Shown piece after piece: positions 14,638 to 27,400 of a stretch of 64,000 nt of DNA; position 1 is the first letter of the stretch, and the number at the start of each line of letters is the position of its first letter. The stretch lies in contig NC_091015.1 in assembly GCF_041296385.1 (NCBI RefSeq), forward strand, positions 57,850,345 to 57,914,344. The letters are read 5' to 3'. Source of the stretch: Aphelocoma coerulescens (taxonomy: Eukaryota; Chordata; Aves; Passeriformes; Corvidae). A program made the position numbers and the translations under genes. The notes beneath the pieces are model-generated. The model did no database searches. It was not told the DNA's origin and saw nothing but the letters and a program-made list of their open reading frames with translations.

Positions 14638-14736
14638 GCATTACTTTCTAATCTTAATTCTTTAGGATTATTAGTTTTAAAGGCAGTTGAAAGAAGATTA
14701 GTTAATTTATACTAAAATAAAATTGGAAAGTAATGC
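14638..14736. repeat. Imperfect inverted repeat
   Basis: The 11-bp arm GCATTACTTTC at 14,638-14,648 has its exact reverse complement at 14,726-14,736. Extending inward gives about 17 of 20 positions matching. The arms are separated by roughly 60-75 bp of AT-rich sequence. It could be a decayed short inverted-repeat element or a chance cruciform. No target-site duplication was found outside the arms. Confidence 0.5.
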
Positions 14737-15709
14737 TTAGATGTAGCAGTATCTACACAATAAAGCACCTTTACAAACATTTCCTTGAATAAACATCACT
14801 AATTCACTTGTTGTTATTCACACACCCTTAAAAAAAACTTTTTGAGGAAACGAATTTTGAATAAATCACACTGTCACATAGGAAAGTAAAAAACCCATAA
14901 AAGTTAATCACATCCCCCAAATTTTTATTGAGTTTGAAGTTTGCCTGAACTCTATTTGCTTTCTCTAGCACGTTGAGCATTTTTACTTCGTCATTGTGCT
15001 TCTCAGGGTGATTTTTAGAAATTCTTCTTCTTAACTCAGCAGGCCCTCTTGGGTCAGGGATTCCCATGGGATGGGGGAAAACTCAAACCACCTTTTTTCT
15101 CCAAGAAACTCATGACAAAAATAGTTCTAATAGGGAGAGTTGGTTAGAGATGTAAATGAGATCATGAAGCAAGTATCTGCTGGAGGCACTAGTGCAGGAC
15201 ATTTAAATCAGATTTTTTTCTTGGCTGTTAGTTGGATATTTTTATTAAATGAGAAATGTCATCACTCCTAGCAACAAGGGCTTCTCTAGAGTATACCAGA
15301 TGAACTTGAGGGATATTCTATCCTTATTAGCAGCAGTAATACTTACCACTAAAGGCTCTATCCCACAGGAAGTTAGACTTTAGACCACTAAAGCAAAATC
15401 CAGAACAGAGATACAAACTTCCACAGTGGGAGACATATGTCTATAGTTAAGAATCTACCATCATTTTAGACATCTCTAAGCTTTAGAGGCATCCATATGT
15501 AGTTAGTAGATATAAAAGGTGACCTGTACTAGGCAAGATACCTAAAATAATGCTATTACTTAAAGTATCTTAAGATAGTCCATGAGTCCACCTACATTTA
15601 CACCCTTGATTTTCATTCTCTCCCACCTCCTTGCTCACTACACATAGTGAATTAGATATCTAAGAATAATATTCAAACCACATAAACTGCATATGTTAAG
15701 TAGTACCAT

Positions 15710-15735
15710 CCCCCCCCCCCCCCCCCCAAAAAAAA
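15710..15735 (+). repeat. C18 A8 homopolymer junction
   Basis: Eighteen C (15,710-15,727) are followed directly by eight A (15,728-15,735). Long C/G homopolymers are rare in AT-rich vertebrate DNA. The minus strand is a G18 run able to form a G-quadruplex. The exact length is also where sequencing or assembly error is most likely. Confidence 0.9.
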
Positions 15736-17105
15736 GGTGAGTACAAGGAAGAACAGAAACAAATAGCTTAATCAGGCTTTAAGCTCTATATTCGTGTATT
15801 AATAAGCTACAGTACATCATCTTGGCCTGGGATGTACCTGGCTGCCAGGTTCACAGAGGAGGCATTCACAATCCTGTAGGGTTTCCTGGCTTTAAGTCAA
15901 GGAAAGTTGTCCTCCAGCTCTCCCTTTCTTATAGAAGATCGCCTGTGCACACCTAGCTCCAGCTGTGTTGTGGGACCAGCTTTCACTTGTTATTCACTCA
16001 GGGGCTGCCTCCCACATCAAGCTCCCTATGATCCTGCAACCTGGCAGGACATCCCAAATCAGTGCTTGGTCACAGCCACAGCCTGGGAATGTTCACATTA
16101 AACATGAGGGGCTTGGAGAGTTCAGACACATTCAAAATGAAATTGTACCATTGCTGAAGAGATGGCTCTGAAAATGTCTTGCAAAAGTAATGAGTGAAAT
16201 TATTTAGGTTAGAAAGATCTGCTTGGAAACGTCTCTGCTGCAAGGAAGGTGAGGACTTGTAAAGCGAGTACACAAGAAATAGTCCTTCTACTCCCTCGCC
16301 CACAAAAAAAAAGGAGGGAAAGGAAAAAAGGAGAGAGCAATGCAATACCAACACATGAAATGCTGACCAGAATCCTTGCTGGACTGGCTGGCACAATTTC
16401 TCACTTGCACAGCTGGAAGCACAGGTGCTGTGGGTAGTGAGAGAAAAGGGGGAGACGGAAGTGGGTTGAGCAGCCAGGTGGTTTCTTTTCTGGCACATCA
16501 TCTGGAGTTCATGTACTCCAGCAGAAAACACTAACTGGAAAGAGCTGTCTTCAGGTCCTTGTTCCACTGCAGTAAATACACTCCTAACTCACAGATGTGC
16601 ACTTAATTCATGATGTTGCAGAAGGTTTCGCTGGCTATGTCAGAAGAGCCCTGCTGGTTCCAGGCACCACTGCCAAGGCACAGCACCCTTCTAAAGGCAG
16701 TGCACCGGGATAATAGAGAGGGATTGTAGATTCTGCCCAAAAGAATCACTATCAATCTTTTGCTGAAAGTTATGTTTAATAATTTGCAGAGAAAAGCGGA
16801 TTTGGGGGTTGGAGGAATTTTCCTAGGCAAATGTCTTGCAGCTTTTTGCTTATTAATATTCAATACTGAGAGAGAATCAAGTATTAATAAGTAAGTGGTT
16901 TAAAGGGGAAATGGGTATATTTGCTGCTCATATGTCTTGATCAACAAATCACTCCCACAGTGAGAGCTACAGGGCCAGTTCCTTCTACTTTCCACTGGAA
17001 GAAATCCTATGACCTCAAGGATTTAAAACTGAAGTAAAACTAGGAAAGGTTAAAGTCTTAGTCAGGATTAGGGAAATATTCAGAACTCTATCCACATGGG
17101 TTTTG

Positions 17106-17123
17106 CTATAGTATAGTATAGTA
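17106..17123 (+). repeat. (TATAG)n pentanucleotide microsatellite
   Basis: About three and a half TATAG units lie in succession. It is short and perfect. Confidence 0.85.
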
Positions 17124-17565
17124 TTCTTAGAGCTTCTGGCCAGAAGAATTTCACTGCTTCCTTCTATACACATACAGGTAATACAGGGCTGATGATAAGG
17201 GATGGGTTTTAAAGACAGTCCAGTTCAGCTACAGCCTTTGGCATCAGCAACTCTTCTTAGCTGTTGGAGGGAGCAGGGCTGGGACAGCGCTACGCACTTC
17301 TGCGATTCCCAGCTGCCCAGGAGAGGGCATGGAGACAGGAAGGGACGAGAGGATTGACCCCTCTGTCAGGAAATAAAGAATTTCAGGCTCCAGAAATGTC
17401 AGACAGAGGGTCTGTCTTGTCTTTGGCTCTTAAAGACTAGGGAAGGAAAGAAAAGCTCCTTTAAAACTGCAGTTATATGGGGGAGGATGCGAGATGCAAG
17501 GGAGCTCTTTTTTAGTGTACATTAAAAGTATGTCATTAAAAGCCCTTTAGAACCATCATTTATCT

Positions 17566-17580
17566 AAAAAAAAAAAAAAA
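17566..17580 (+). repeat. Poly-A run (A15) with A/C-rich tail
   Basis: Fifteen A are followed by about 50 bp rich in A and C, ending near an AAAACCCCAA motif. The layout resembles the larger tract at 10,710-10,785. Confidence 0.85.
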
Positions 17581-19523
17581 TTAAAACAAAACACCACAAC
17601 ACACAAAATAATGAAAAACAAAACCCCAACTACAGAAATAGAAATATTTTTTATTCTTTATTGTACTTCATTATTATGGGTAATGATTTGGTTTTCATAT
17701 TTATGAGATTAAAATACTGCATCAAGCAGTTCAGATTTGCTTTTGTCTTTCTCAGGACATAGAATATATGGTTTGATAACAAACTTTGCACAAAATCTGC
17801 AGGAAATATTGAAAATTCTTTCCTCAGATTCCTTGTCATAATTAATTACAAAGCACAGCTAAAAATTAATTTTGGTCAAAAATGATCATTAATTAAACTG
17901 GTACTTTTAGTTTCCCAGTTTCCCCTCTAATCTTTTTTTTTCTTTTTGAAAGCCTGTTTGTAAAGAAACAAAAACTTCACCAATATCTGTTTGCTCATCA
18001 GTCCATTTTCTTCTTCTGAACCTTTGGACCTCTTTGCTAACTAGATGCAAATTTGACAAAGTAGTAGAAACCATAACAATAATTATGTTCCTGAAAATTT
18101 CATACAAATTGATGTCTGGATGGATTGAGAAGAGAGCCAAGCGAGTTCTTCCCAGGAGGAAAAGGGCTTCAGCATGAGCTGAACCATCATCTGTTGTGCG
18201 TGACCTGCCAATATCCACGCAGCAGTTTACTTACTAAGTGACTTGTCAGCATATGCACCTCTCAGCTCTGATCCCTGTACCTACAGCTTTTCTTGCTCAG
18301 TGGTGGTCAGGGGACACGAGAATGAGCCAAGAGAGAGCAGAGCCATGAGAAGCCTGTGAGGAACCCCTGCAGTGGGTAGGAGCACTGGGATTAGTGTGTA
18401 AAAGCACAGAAAAGTTGGCATTCCCAATTTTGCTCCTCAGGAACTAACCTGACTGTTGTTTGGGAGGTTTCTCCTGCTGCTTAAAAAGAATCTTCTGTCC
18501 TGTCTGAGGGCTCTCATTCCTTTCTAAGTCAGTGGTGCAGGTTTAGCCCACTGTGGGGCTGGTGTACATCTGTGCCACTCACTGGCTGTTCAGCACAGTG
18601 GGACAAAATAAAATGTTTGCTTCTGCACGTTGCTTTCATGTTGCTTACACCAACCCTACCACAGGCACCAATCCAAAGTGTTCCAAAAATAGCAGTCTGG
18701 GAGTCACAGATACGGCTTTAGTGGAGAGCACTCAACAACAGTGGTTAGTCCTGATTCCCTGTTGGGGGCTCAAGTCTTCTTTACAAGCAGGGAAACAGAT
18801 CTAGGGAACATCATGTGCCAGAGCTGCCTTGGTTGCATCTGCCCTACAAGCAAACAGAGAAATTTTTCTCTAGGGACATCAACAACCTGGCAATTTTCAC
18901 TACACTTAAGCTCACAATAAATCTTTTGGCTAGAAACTTGGCTAGAAAATGAAAACAAATGCACTCTGATCCATAGCTGAGCAGCCTCTTCAGTCAGCTG
19001 CATCAGAGCTTTTTCTTCTCTCTGGCCACAGAACAAACCAGAAACTGCACAAGGATTATTTTCTTTTCCTTGAGGGAAGAAGTCTAAGATTAAGTAATAA
19101 TCAATAGCAGACAGTAAATAAACCAATCTCTTAATGGATTGCAAAGGGACTTCAGAGGTCTTTGTGCTGCATGGCAGCCACTTCCAAAAGAGCAAGCAAT
19201 TGTCTTTAAAGAATGGAGACAAAGTGTCTGTGCCAAAGAAAGGTCACACTCAACAGCAAGAATACATGCTAAACCTTAGAAAGCCTAAAAGCAGCTGAGG
19301 TAGTAGGACAGATCATTCTCTCTCTAACTGGACAAGGCATCTGGAAGAATATTTGTCACTATTCTGCTGTACAAAAAGCATTGCAATTCCTAAAGTCAGA
19401 CCTACAGAAAGTAGCAGCCCTCAACAATAATATGGAGATCCATATGCTACAACTTAACATTTTTTAAGAAGATCCCAGAGGATTCAGAAATAAACTTTCT
19501 CCAGGCAAAAAGCAGACTGAGGC

Positions 19524-19561
19524 AATGCTGATGACCTGACACGATGCTGGTGATCTGATGC
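19524..19561 (+). repeat. Degenerate 2 x 19-bp tandem repeat
   Basis: Two adjacent 19-bp units (19,524-19,542 and 19,543-19,561) share the core ATGCTG-TGA-CTGA and match at about 14 of 19 positions. All the differences are transitions, as expected of an old duplication. Confidence 0.6.
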
Positions 19562-21323
19562 AATGCAGACTTGTCTGTATTTGCAGAACAGACACAGTTG
19601 TCACAGAAAAACAAAGGGTTAGTGACCAATTGCATCAGACTCTAATCTAATCATAAACATCTAATACCCATAGCACTAAAATTCTTAAAATTGTCTCCCA
19701 GTCAGATCTGATCATATGATTTGCTACCCCTTATATTCTCTTTTTACACCTTTGTTCCCTCCCAAGCTCTTCTCCCTTGCCACCTTCCTCCCCTTCCTAA
19801 TAAACAGCCAGTATCTCTTTGCTCTTTCCAATGAGCCCAGTTTGGCTGATTTTACGCTCTTATTTGATGTTTGTAACATGGTAGTGTTACAGGAATTTCA
19901 GTCTTTGTCAGCAGTTGTTATAAGCTGCTACCCCCTTTTTTGTTTGACACACAATGTCTCTCTTGGCTTCTGCTTCTCAGGAGTTGGAAGCCATGTCTGG
20001 CCTTTTGTCAACACAATTCAACAACTTCTATGCTTTAATTCTTTATCTGTAATATGGATGTATCTTTTCTAATGCCATTTAGACAAATGGACAGTGGACA
20101 TCCCTTTATTTATGCATCTGATTTCAGATGAAGGCATTCAAGTGATAACGATGTAAAATTAGGCAAGCAGACAAATAACAGCATAACCACACGTCCTCTA
20201 AACACTGCTCTTAACCTTTCTCTCTTACCAAAGCACAGCTGCAAAGTGGAGTTCCTGTTATTCCCCAAAGTGAAATAGAGAATAAACCTCAAGATTATTA
20301 TACCTTTCAAGATCATTATACTCTCCTTCAACTTGCTGCATCAACTTCTTCTTCTTAGAAAGTCCTTACTTTTCAAGTTCCCAAGCTATTCAGCCAAAAA
20401 TAAACTGAGACAAAGATAGATAGAGTCTACAGGACACAAAAAGTGTATTCCTATCTCTCAGATTCTTATAACATCTTTGCTGTTGTGGTTCCAGGGAAAA
20501 CAGTCATGGGGTTCCTGTGGCTGCCTATATTCATATAACAACATTCAGCAGCTGCTGTCCACCTATACCAAACACCCAATGTAACCATACCATCTTGGAA
20601 ATAAAAAAGAAATGCATTCAAGAAGAGAAGCAGTCATAGATCCCATCTCTGAATCTGAAGAGTGGCAAGAACAGGTAATAATTTGGATGCCAGTAAACTA
20701 TAAGGGTATTTTTCTCTTTGGTTTTGGCTAAGTTTCACTTTCTCCTTGCAGTAGTCTAGCTGAAGCAAACAACTGCTTTTCTTGATTAAACTAGGTTGAG
20801 TTTTCATTGGTGAGTACCTATCTCATGCCCTAAATAGACTATTATTTAGGCCTGGAGATTTTATTCTGATGAATTACACTACAGATGTGAAAAATGGAAA
20901 GTAACAGTCAGGAACTGCTTTCCTATTATATCCTGTTGAATTGCATTGATTGGTTGCTCAAAAGCAAAACCTGTTTAAGAAATCAAAACAAAATAGTGCA
21001 AATGAAAGAATCTGAGGAGAGAAGAGCTTAAAATTCACAGTCTAACCATTCTGCATACTTTGGATTCAAATGTTAAAAGAAATAAAAACCACTTCTGGCT
21101 ACAAGTGATACATGACTGAGATGTGCTCTAAATTAAAAGCTTTGGATTTGATAAACTGTATAATGATGTCATGAATATTTAGAAGTACTACCACTTTCAG
21201 CAGGGGAGAGAAATCTCCATGATAGCATGCCCTTCAGCTCTCATGGTGCTAAACCTAAAAAATAATGGATTATAAAACTATTCATTAAGCTTAGGATAAA
21301 ACTGAAATCTCTAAGTTAGGCAC

Positions 21324-21427
21324 TTTTTTATTTGGTTGGTTGTTTTTTGTGTTTTTTTTTTGTTTTTTTTTTTGTGGTGTTTTGGGGTTTTTAGTTGTTG
21401 GTGCAAGTGTTTTGTTTTGGTTTTTTG
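21324..21427 (+). repeat. T/G-rich low-complexity tract
   Basis: About 100 bp of almost only T and G, with T runs of 9-11 broken by single G, GGTTGG units and a GGGGTTTTT motif at 21,384-21,392. The complement is an A/C-rich tract like those at 10,710-10,785 and 17,566-17,630, in the opposite orientation. Confidence 0.9.
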
Positions 21428-24400
21428 CTGATGTTCTGCTCCATTACCTGTCTGAGAAAGTAGCAGATGGTTGTAAAAGATTCAGATAAGTACCTAGCTA
21501 GGGAGAGAGCAAATACAGCTGGGTGATTTTATCATCTATACAGCTTCCAAGAATACAGAGAAATGCACTGAAGTGGTTAAAAAACGTAGCTGGAAGGTTG
21601 GAATAAGGGCAGGCATGGTGTGGAGCAGGTCTGTCTGAAAGCAACCTCGAGATCAGTTGAAATTCCTCACATTATTCTGGATTTCTGAAAAATTCTTCAC
21701 ATAATTCTGACTCCATTTATTTTCTAGATACTGGTGATACCCCTAAGGGCTTTGGTTCTATATGCTATTCAGAGCTTTATCACCAGTATGGGTTCTTTGA
21801 ATTTTCATGCAGACACCTAACTTTCTCAGAGCAACATACAGCTTTAAGACTTCATTTAAAATGTGACAAGCACATGGGAAGCTAAAAGTTGAAGACTATA
21901 GTTGATGTAGCAATGCCTTTTACTATGTACATTACTCTGGAATGCTTTAGCTTTAAAACCAGAAGCATTTTATTTCTTTTAGCATGAGTATTGAATCTGA
22001 TAAGGTTAAATCAGGCAAGTTATCAGTGTTGAAGGATTCCCACTAAAAGCTAACTGGTAGGTTTGATATGGAAATTGGAGGCTGAGTTTGCCTGACCTTC
22101 AGAAGCAGCTAAAGACACTGAGAAATCGGTGGGGCATCTCCACCAAAGCCAACTGATCTGCTCACAAGCACTAGGGTGTCAGGGCATAATACACTGGCAA
22201 AACAAAAAGCACAGAGGATGGATATATTAGGAAAGGAAAACAAATTTTGACAGTAAAGTTCTGCCTCCTAAAAGGTAAAGACAGCAGGGGGCTTGCAGTT
22301 TAAAAAGCAGGCAAGAAAGGCAGCATTAATTAAGGTCTATTGAACAGCCATCAGAAATACGAGGAGAGAGGTCAGGAGGCCATGAACACCTATACTGAGC
22401 TGGCGGAGAGAAGACAGAGCAAAGCTGTGAATCCAGTCTTCTGCAGCAGGGAGGGAGACTTTGTGAGGACAAAGTGGGTATGACCCCAGGTAACCTGAAT
22501 CTTCCCCGGAGCCGCAATTCCCCTAGTGACTCATTTACATTCATTTGTTTTACTGGTACTCCTTGATCTCCTGTTGATTTCAACCATAATGTTCTTGTTT
22601 GTGCTTTGCTGATTTAAACACTTGTGAGTTCTGGGAGGACAAAATAAGATGCACTGATGAGACCCCTACTTCAGAAGAAGAAATACACATGAAAATGAAA
22701 GTTCGCTTATGGTGACTTAAAGCTTTGGACATGCATGCATATCTGCAAATGGTGGGCAAAGCCTCTCTGTCTTTCTGCTATAGGAGGCACATTACATGAA
22801 CATTAAGAGAGAAACCACTTAGAAGTCATATCCTTTGAGATGACTGAGAAACAGCGGGGAGAACAAAGAATATGACAAAAATTTATTGTGTAAAACTACA
22901 CAATAAATCAACAGGAAGTAGCAGTCAGGCACGCAATAGGCCATGACAAATGCAGGTATGAGAAATAAAGTTGTACAGAACAGAGACAGACATCTGGTAT
23001 GTATCTCAGCAGGTTTTTTGCAGAATAAATAGCAAAGAAATATAAATAAATAGCTCATTTGTGATCTACTTTAACAAATAGAAAGCATAATAACAATGAA
23101 ATAATAATAATGAAATTTCCAGATGCCAGTAACTATGTCTCTAGCAACTAAAGTCAGGAAACTCACCTGCTTTCTATCTATGAACAGCTTGTTTTATACG
23201 ACTGTGTTACTTTTAAAATATTATTCAATTGATTTTCATGGGGACTAATTTTACACACACTTTTCCCTAAAAAGTAATTGTAAGTATTTGGTATTTGGAT
23301 GGCACAGTTTTTCCTCTCCAAATATAATGAAATAAGACAAGAAAAATTACAGTTAGATCATTGGGCCTTTGATTTGCCTTCAGAGAAAGGAAAAGTGGTC
23401 TGTGCTTTTCAAGTTGAAAATCAGAAATCTGTACATTTTATGCTATTTCCTTTCTGGGTTCCTGGAACTGGACATTGCATCAGATGATTATTGTTAAAAT
23501 AATATACAAAATAGATATGTAAAGGTGTTGTTTTGGAGTTCTTTTCCTGGAAAGAGGAGTTCATGATTTCAGGGGCTTACTCTGCCAGGATTTAGGTATA
23601 GAAAGAATAGTAATCAAACAAGTCAGGGAGAGTAATGACAGCTCTCAACAAGGTCCCTTCTGTGAGTATGCAACAGGACAGACTCATTTCATTCAACTGA
23701 CACTGTGCCCCTATTCCAAACCCTGTAGGATAAGCTCTGTGAGAAGCAGTATGTTGTATTTCCATCCATAATCCTTAAAAAACCCACCCAACAAAACAGC
23801 TTCCAGAAGAACCCTAAAGGCTGTGAAGAAGACCTAAAAAGGTTGGATTGCTCAAGGAGTGAGCGAGCTGCTTCCTGAATGAGGTTCTTCCTTCCTGTCT
23901 CCCCCAAAATGGGATTCCCAGTGGAACTGGCAGCTCCCCAGATTTTCTCAGCTGTTAGGCTTAGTGTCTTCACAGGGACTGTTGTGCAGGATGTTGGCTG
24001 TTGAACAGAACCATCTGTTTAACCTGCTGACACAGGCCTTAAGTTAAAAGGTCTCTCTGAGAGACTCTGAACAGCCCACTGATCATTCCTGTCCTGCAAG
24101 AAGGGAATCATCTGGCAGGAGTATCAGCATGTGGTTTAAGCAATGGTGAGTGTCAAATACTGACATTTCGAAAGAGCCCAGGGTGAAGAACTGCACAGAG
24201 ACATAGACCACCAGCCTGTCTGGTAGAGCCATGTCTGATAGGGATTGACTTATCTGAAGTACACTGTGTTCTCTCCTTACCCATGGGAGTTACCAAAGCA
24301 ATAAATATGTACCTTTTAATTTAGGTAATTATTTTGGCATGCATGAAATCTCTGTTGATATCACATTGCCAAAGTATGAAGAACAGGTGGAAGCTTTTTG

Positions 24401-27400
24401 TTGTAAAATAGAGCACAATAATCAGTAACTAGACAGAGACATGCTTCTTCAATTTAAATATTGAAAGACACACACATTATTTAATCTTCTATCCAATATG
24501 GAATTGTTCTTACATCAGGATTACAGAATTTCCTAATGAAATTAATTGCATCCACATCTGAATGATGCATATGTTTGGGGTTTTTTTTTTCTTTTCTGAA
24601 AAACAGGTTCCCAAGATACAGGAATCCTGAGCAGTGGCAGGAGCGGAGAAGTGAAAAGCACCTCTTGGAAAGCTATTTGTTGATTTTAGGTTTCATCCTT
24701 AGGTACAAAAGCTGGAAGAGTTTATTCTCTTGAAATTGAACACAGATTCACAGCAGAGGATTGTCGGCACCTTCTACAACTAGGAGGAGAAATGTAAGAG
24801 AAATGGAACAAACAGAATTCAAGCACACATTTGTCTGAGTTTCTTTCAAAAGTGTCCTGTTTTGAATGGATATAAAGAGACCCTCCTGTAACTGATTTTC
24901 CCAGGCATATAGTGTACTATAAACAAAAATTATTAGTGCGGGCATCTCTGGAAACTAATAGTTATTGAAAATGTTTACCTCTGGTTCTCCTCTTGCAAAA
25001 AATCAATTAAACCCAAGTTTTCAATTACTTTTACCCACATTGTTGCAAACTGGGGTTCCCAGATTTCCTCTCTCCCCCTCCAAACCTTCTTGGTTTCTCA
25101 AACAACAACCAGAGAAAGAAATAGTGATGCAGAGGACCTATATGGAAAGAAATCCTGTTGGGGCGGGCAAGAAGCAGTTCATTTCCTGGTAGTTTTTGCT
25201 CCAACCTGCCTTCTCTTTTTTGTTCTAGAAAGACAGAGCCATGAACATTTATTTCAGCAAGTCATCTATTCAATGGTTTCAGCCCTCCTTCCTGGTTGTA
25301 AATGATCCATGGATTCCTTTTGATTTTCATTAATTTGGTGGCTATTCAAATAAACCGAATGAATGGTTTATGCAAATGGGACTGTTGCTTTGAGAGATTG
25401 CTCATTATTCATGCTGTGTGATTGATTGTCTGAGTCTCAGGGTATTGTTTCTACTCCAGGAGTGGAGAAGTCCTACAACCAAAAGGAGATTTCAAGATAG
25501 CCAAACGCCATAAGGGCTGTTCTTCACACAAACATCAGTTATTACCAGCATCTAAAATATTTCCCCTTTCTGCAAAAGAAAAAGTGATATATAAACAAAG
25601 CCAAGACTTCTGACATGCAAAGCAAAGGGAAAAGGATAATTTAAAAAGCCTGCTACTTCTACCCTATACAAATTTTCACAATTATGTGGCACTCACCCAG
25701 GAAGAATCTTTGAAATTATTTGACAGTCATTTGCAAATACATAAAAATAATTTGTCATGTAGGAGGTCTTCAGAGGAAATGTCTTTAAGACTTGGCCAGT
25801 GGTTTTGCAGAGCTGATCAGCTAAGCTACCTTAAATTCATGTTCTTTCATAGGTGATTTCCTTTATAAACAAGTTGATATTGGTATTGTTTACCAGGTAC
25901 TGACAGCTAGTCACTGACAGCAGCATGCACTGAAACCAGAAGCTCTTGAGAAAAAGTGGTCAGAGCAGCCAAGTATATCTTTTGTGAAGTCCATTGCTTA
26001 AACTCACGATCATGCATAGGGGATCTGAATGCTAAATGGAAGGTACTTTAGCCTGTTCTTCCTCAGTCTTCCCTCTTCTTAACCCTTACAAAGTTGCTAC
26101 ACTTGTGTAGGTCTTCTGTAAAAAAAAGAAAATCATCTAAAGCCCATTTTATCATGCAGATTAATAGAAAATGAAAGAATATGCAGGGGAAGAGAGTAAT
26201 CTGTACATTAGCATGCATAGAGATAGAGTTCTGGGTCAGACAAGCCCTTAGCATGACCTATAAAGTAATTCTTTTTGTTCACTCTGTGTTCTCTCTATAA
26301 TGGTGATTTAGGGTATTTTTCTTTCACTTCTTTTCTTTCTTTAAGTACCACACATTATTCCCCCCCACCCCTTTTTACAGGGCCTTTACATTATACTATG
26401 GCCAGCATGGCAGCACAGAAAACGCAAAGCAAAACAGCTCCCAGAAATCTGGCGTTTCCCAATCATCACTTAGCCTTTTTTCCCCCCTCCAAGTAATGGA
26501 CTCATAGCAAGTGCTGGTATAATATTCTTATAGTCAAATGCATTGAAGGTCTTCTTAAAGACATGTGGCTACTGCCCTTCAGCAGGAGACTTGCCCTTCC
26601 TATTACCCCTGTTCTGCCCCGTTTTTGAACTCTTCCTGCCCTTTCGTCACAAACCCAAAAAGTCACCTTGTCACACCCTTCTGCAGTCCCTCTCTGCATC
26701 AGGTGGCCCTTACTAATCTGTCTTGAAGCTTCCTCTGTTCTTTTTCCCTGTTTCAAAATAATTTTTCTGCCCTGCTGCCTTTATAAGAAAATGTATTTAT
26801 TCGAATAGAAAATCCATGTTGTTACTTCCTCCCTCTGACCCCTGTTTATTGACGGTATTTGGAGGGATGGGAACTTTGTACATCTGGAAATCACCTACAG
26901 CTGAGGAGAGATTCTCAGCAACAAAATCTCCACAATAAAAACAAGAGACCTTAGTAATGTTTAGAGAAAACATTCTGGTTTCTGTGAGCCAGCACTGCAT
27001 CTTCAACAGCTATTTCACTCCTTCTCTAAAAGAAAATCTTTACCATCATGTATGAAATGTGTTTCCTCTTATACAGTGAGTACCTTTAGTCTTTAATCTA
27101 GATCTCAAAATGCTATATCTGTGGCATCACAGCTCTTTACTTCACTTAATGATTGAACTTCCTGATCCCAGATATTTAATCTCTGTGTGTAAGCATACCA
27201 AGCTGGCTTGGAAAATGAGAATTGCAAATCACATTCTCCGGTAGAGAAGTCAAAGTTTCCCATTATAGGAGCAACATGATTGTGTTATCTAAAAGGACAG
27301 ATACCAAGCAACATCTAAAGATCTGACACCAATTAATATTGCCCCCTAATTTCTCAAAGGGAAATAAGTGCACATAATTCTTCACACGTTTACCCAAAAA

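Larger units (their letters stand above)
7164..15709. other. Anonymous AT-rich non-coding stretch
   Basis: No gene is supported. The stretch includes A7CCCC motifs at 7,777-7,787 and 10,401-10,411 and the inverse at 9,336-9,345. It also holds a 30-A run with an A/C-rich tail at 10,710-10,785 and an imperfect inverted repeat at 14,638-14,736. An 86-codon frame at 9,496-9,756 is followed by TATAAAA (9,752-9,758) and AATAAA (9,797-9,802), an LTR-like order of signals, but no matching ends were found. The rest is plain unique sequence. Confidence 0.65.
15736..21323. other. Anonymous non-coding stretch
   Basis: No gene is supported. The longest open frame of the window lies here (minus strand, 16,070-16,567, 165 codons), but it has no recognisable domain, crosses a T-rich tract and overlaps frames on the other strand. 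Also present are (TATAG)n at 17,106-17,123, a small cluster of CpGs at about 17,285-17,350, an A15 run at 17,566-17,580 with an A/C-rich tail to about 17,630, and a degenerate 2 x 19-bp tandem repeat at 19,524-19,561. Confidence 0.65.

Noticed and set aside
16070..16567. Longest open frame of the window (165 codons, minus strand)
   Set aside because: No recognisable domain. Part of it is a Phe/Ser-rich stretch from a T-rich tract, other frames overlap it on both strands, and the length is only slightly above what chance gives in 64 kb.
17907..18218. 103-codon minus-strand frame with a balanced composition
   Set aside because: No recognised family, no splice or poly(A) context, and a Lys-rich end from an A-rich tract.
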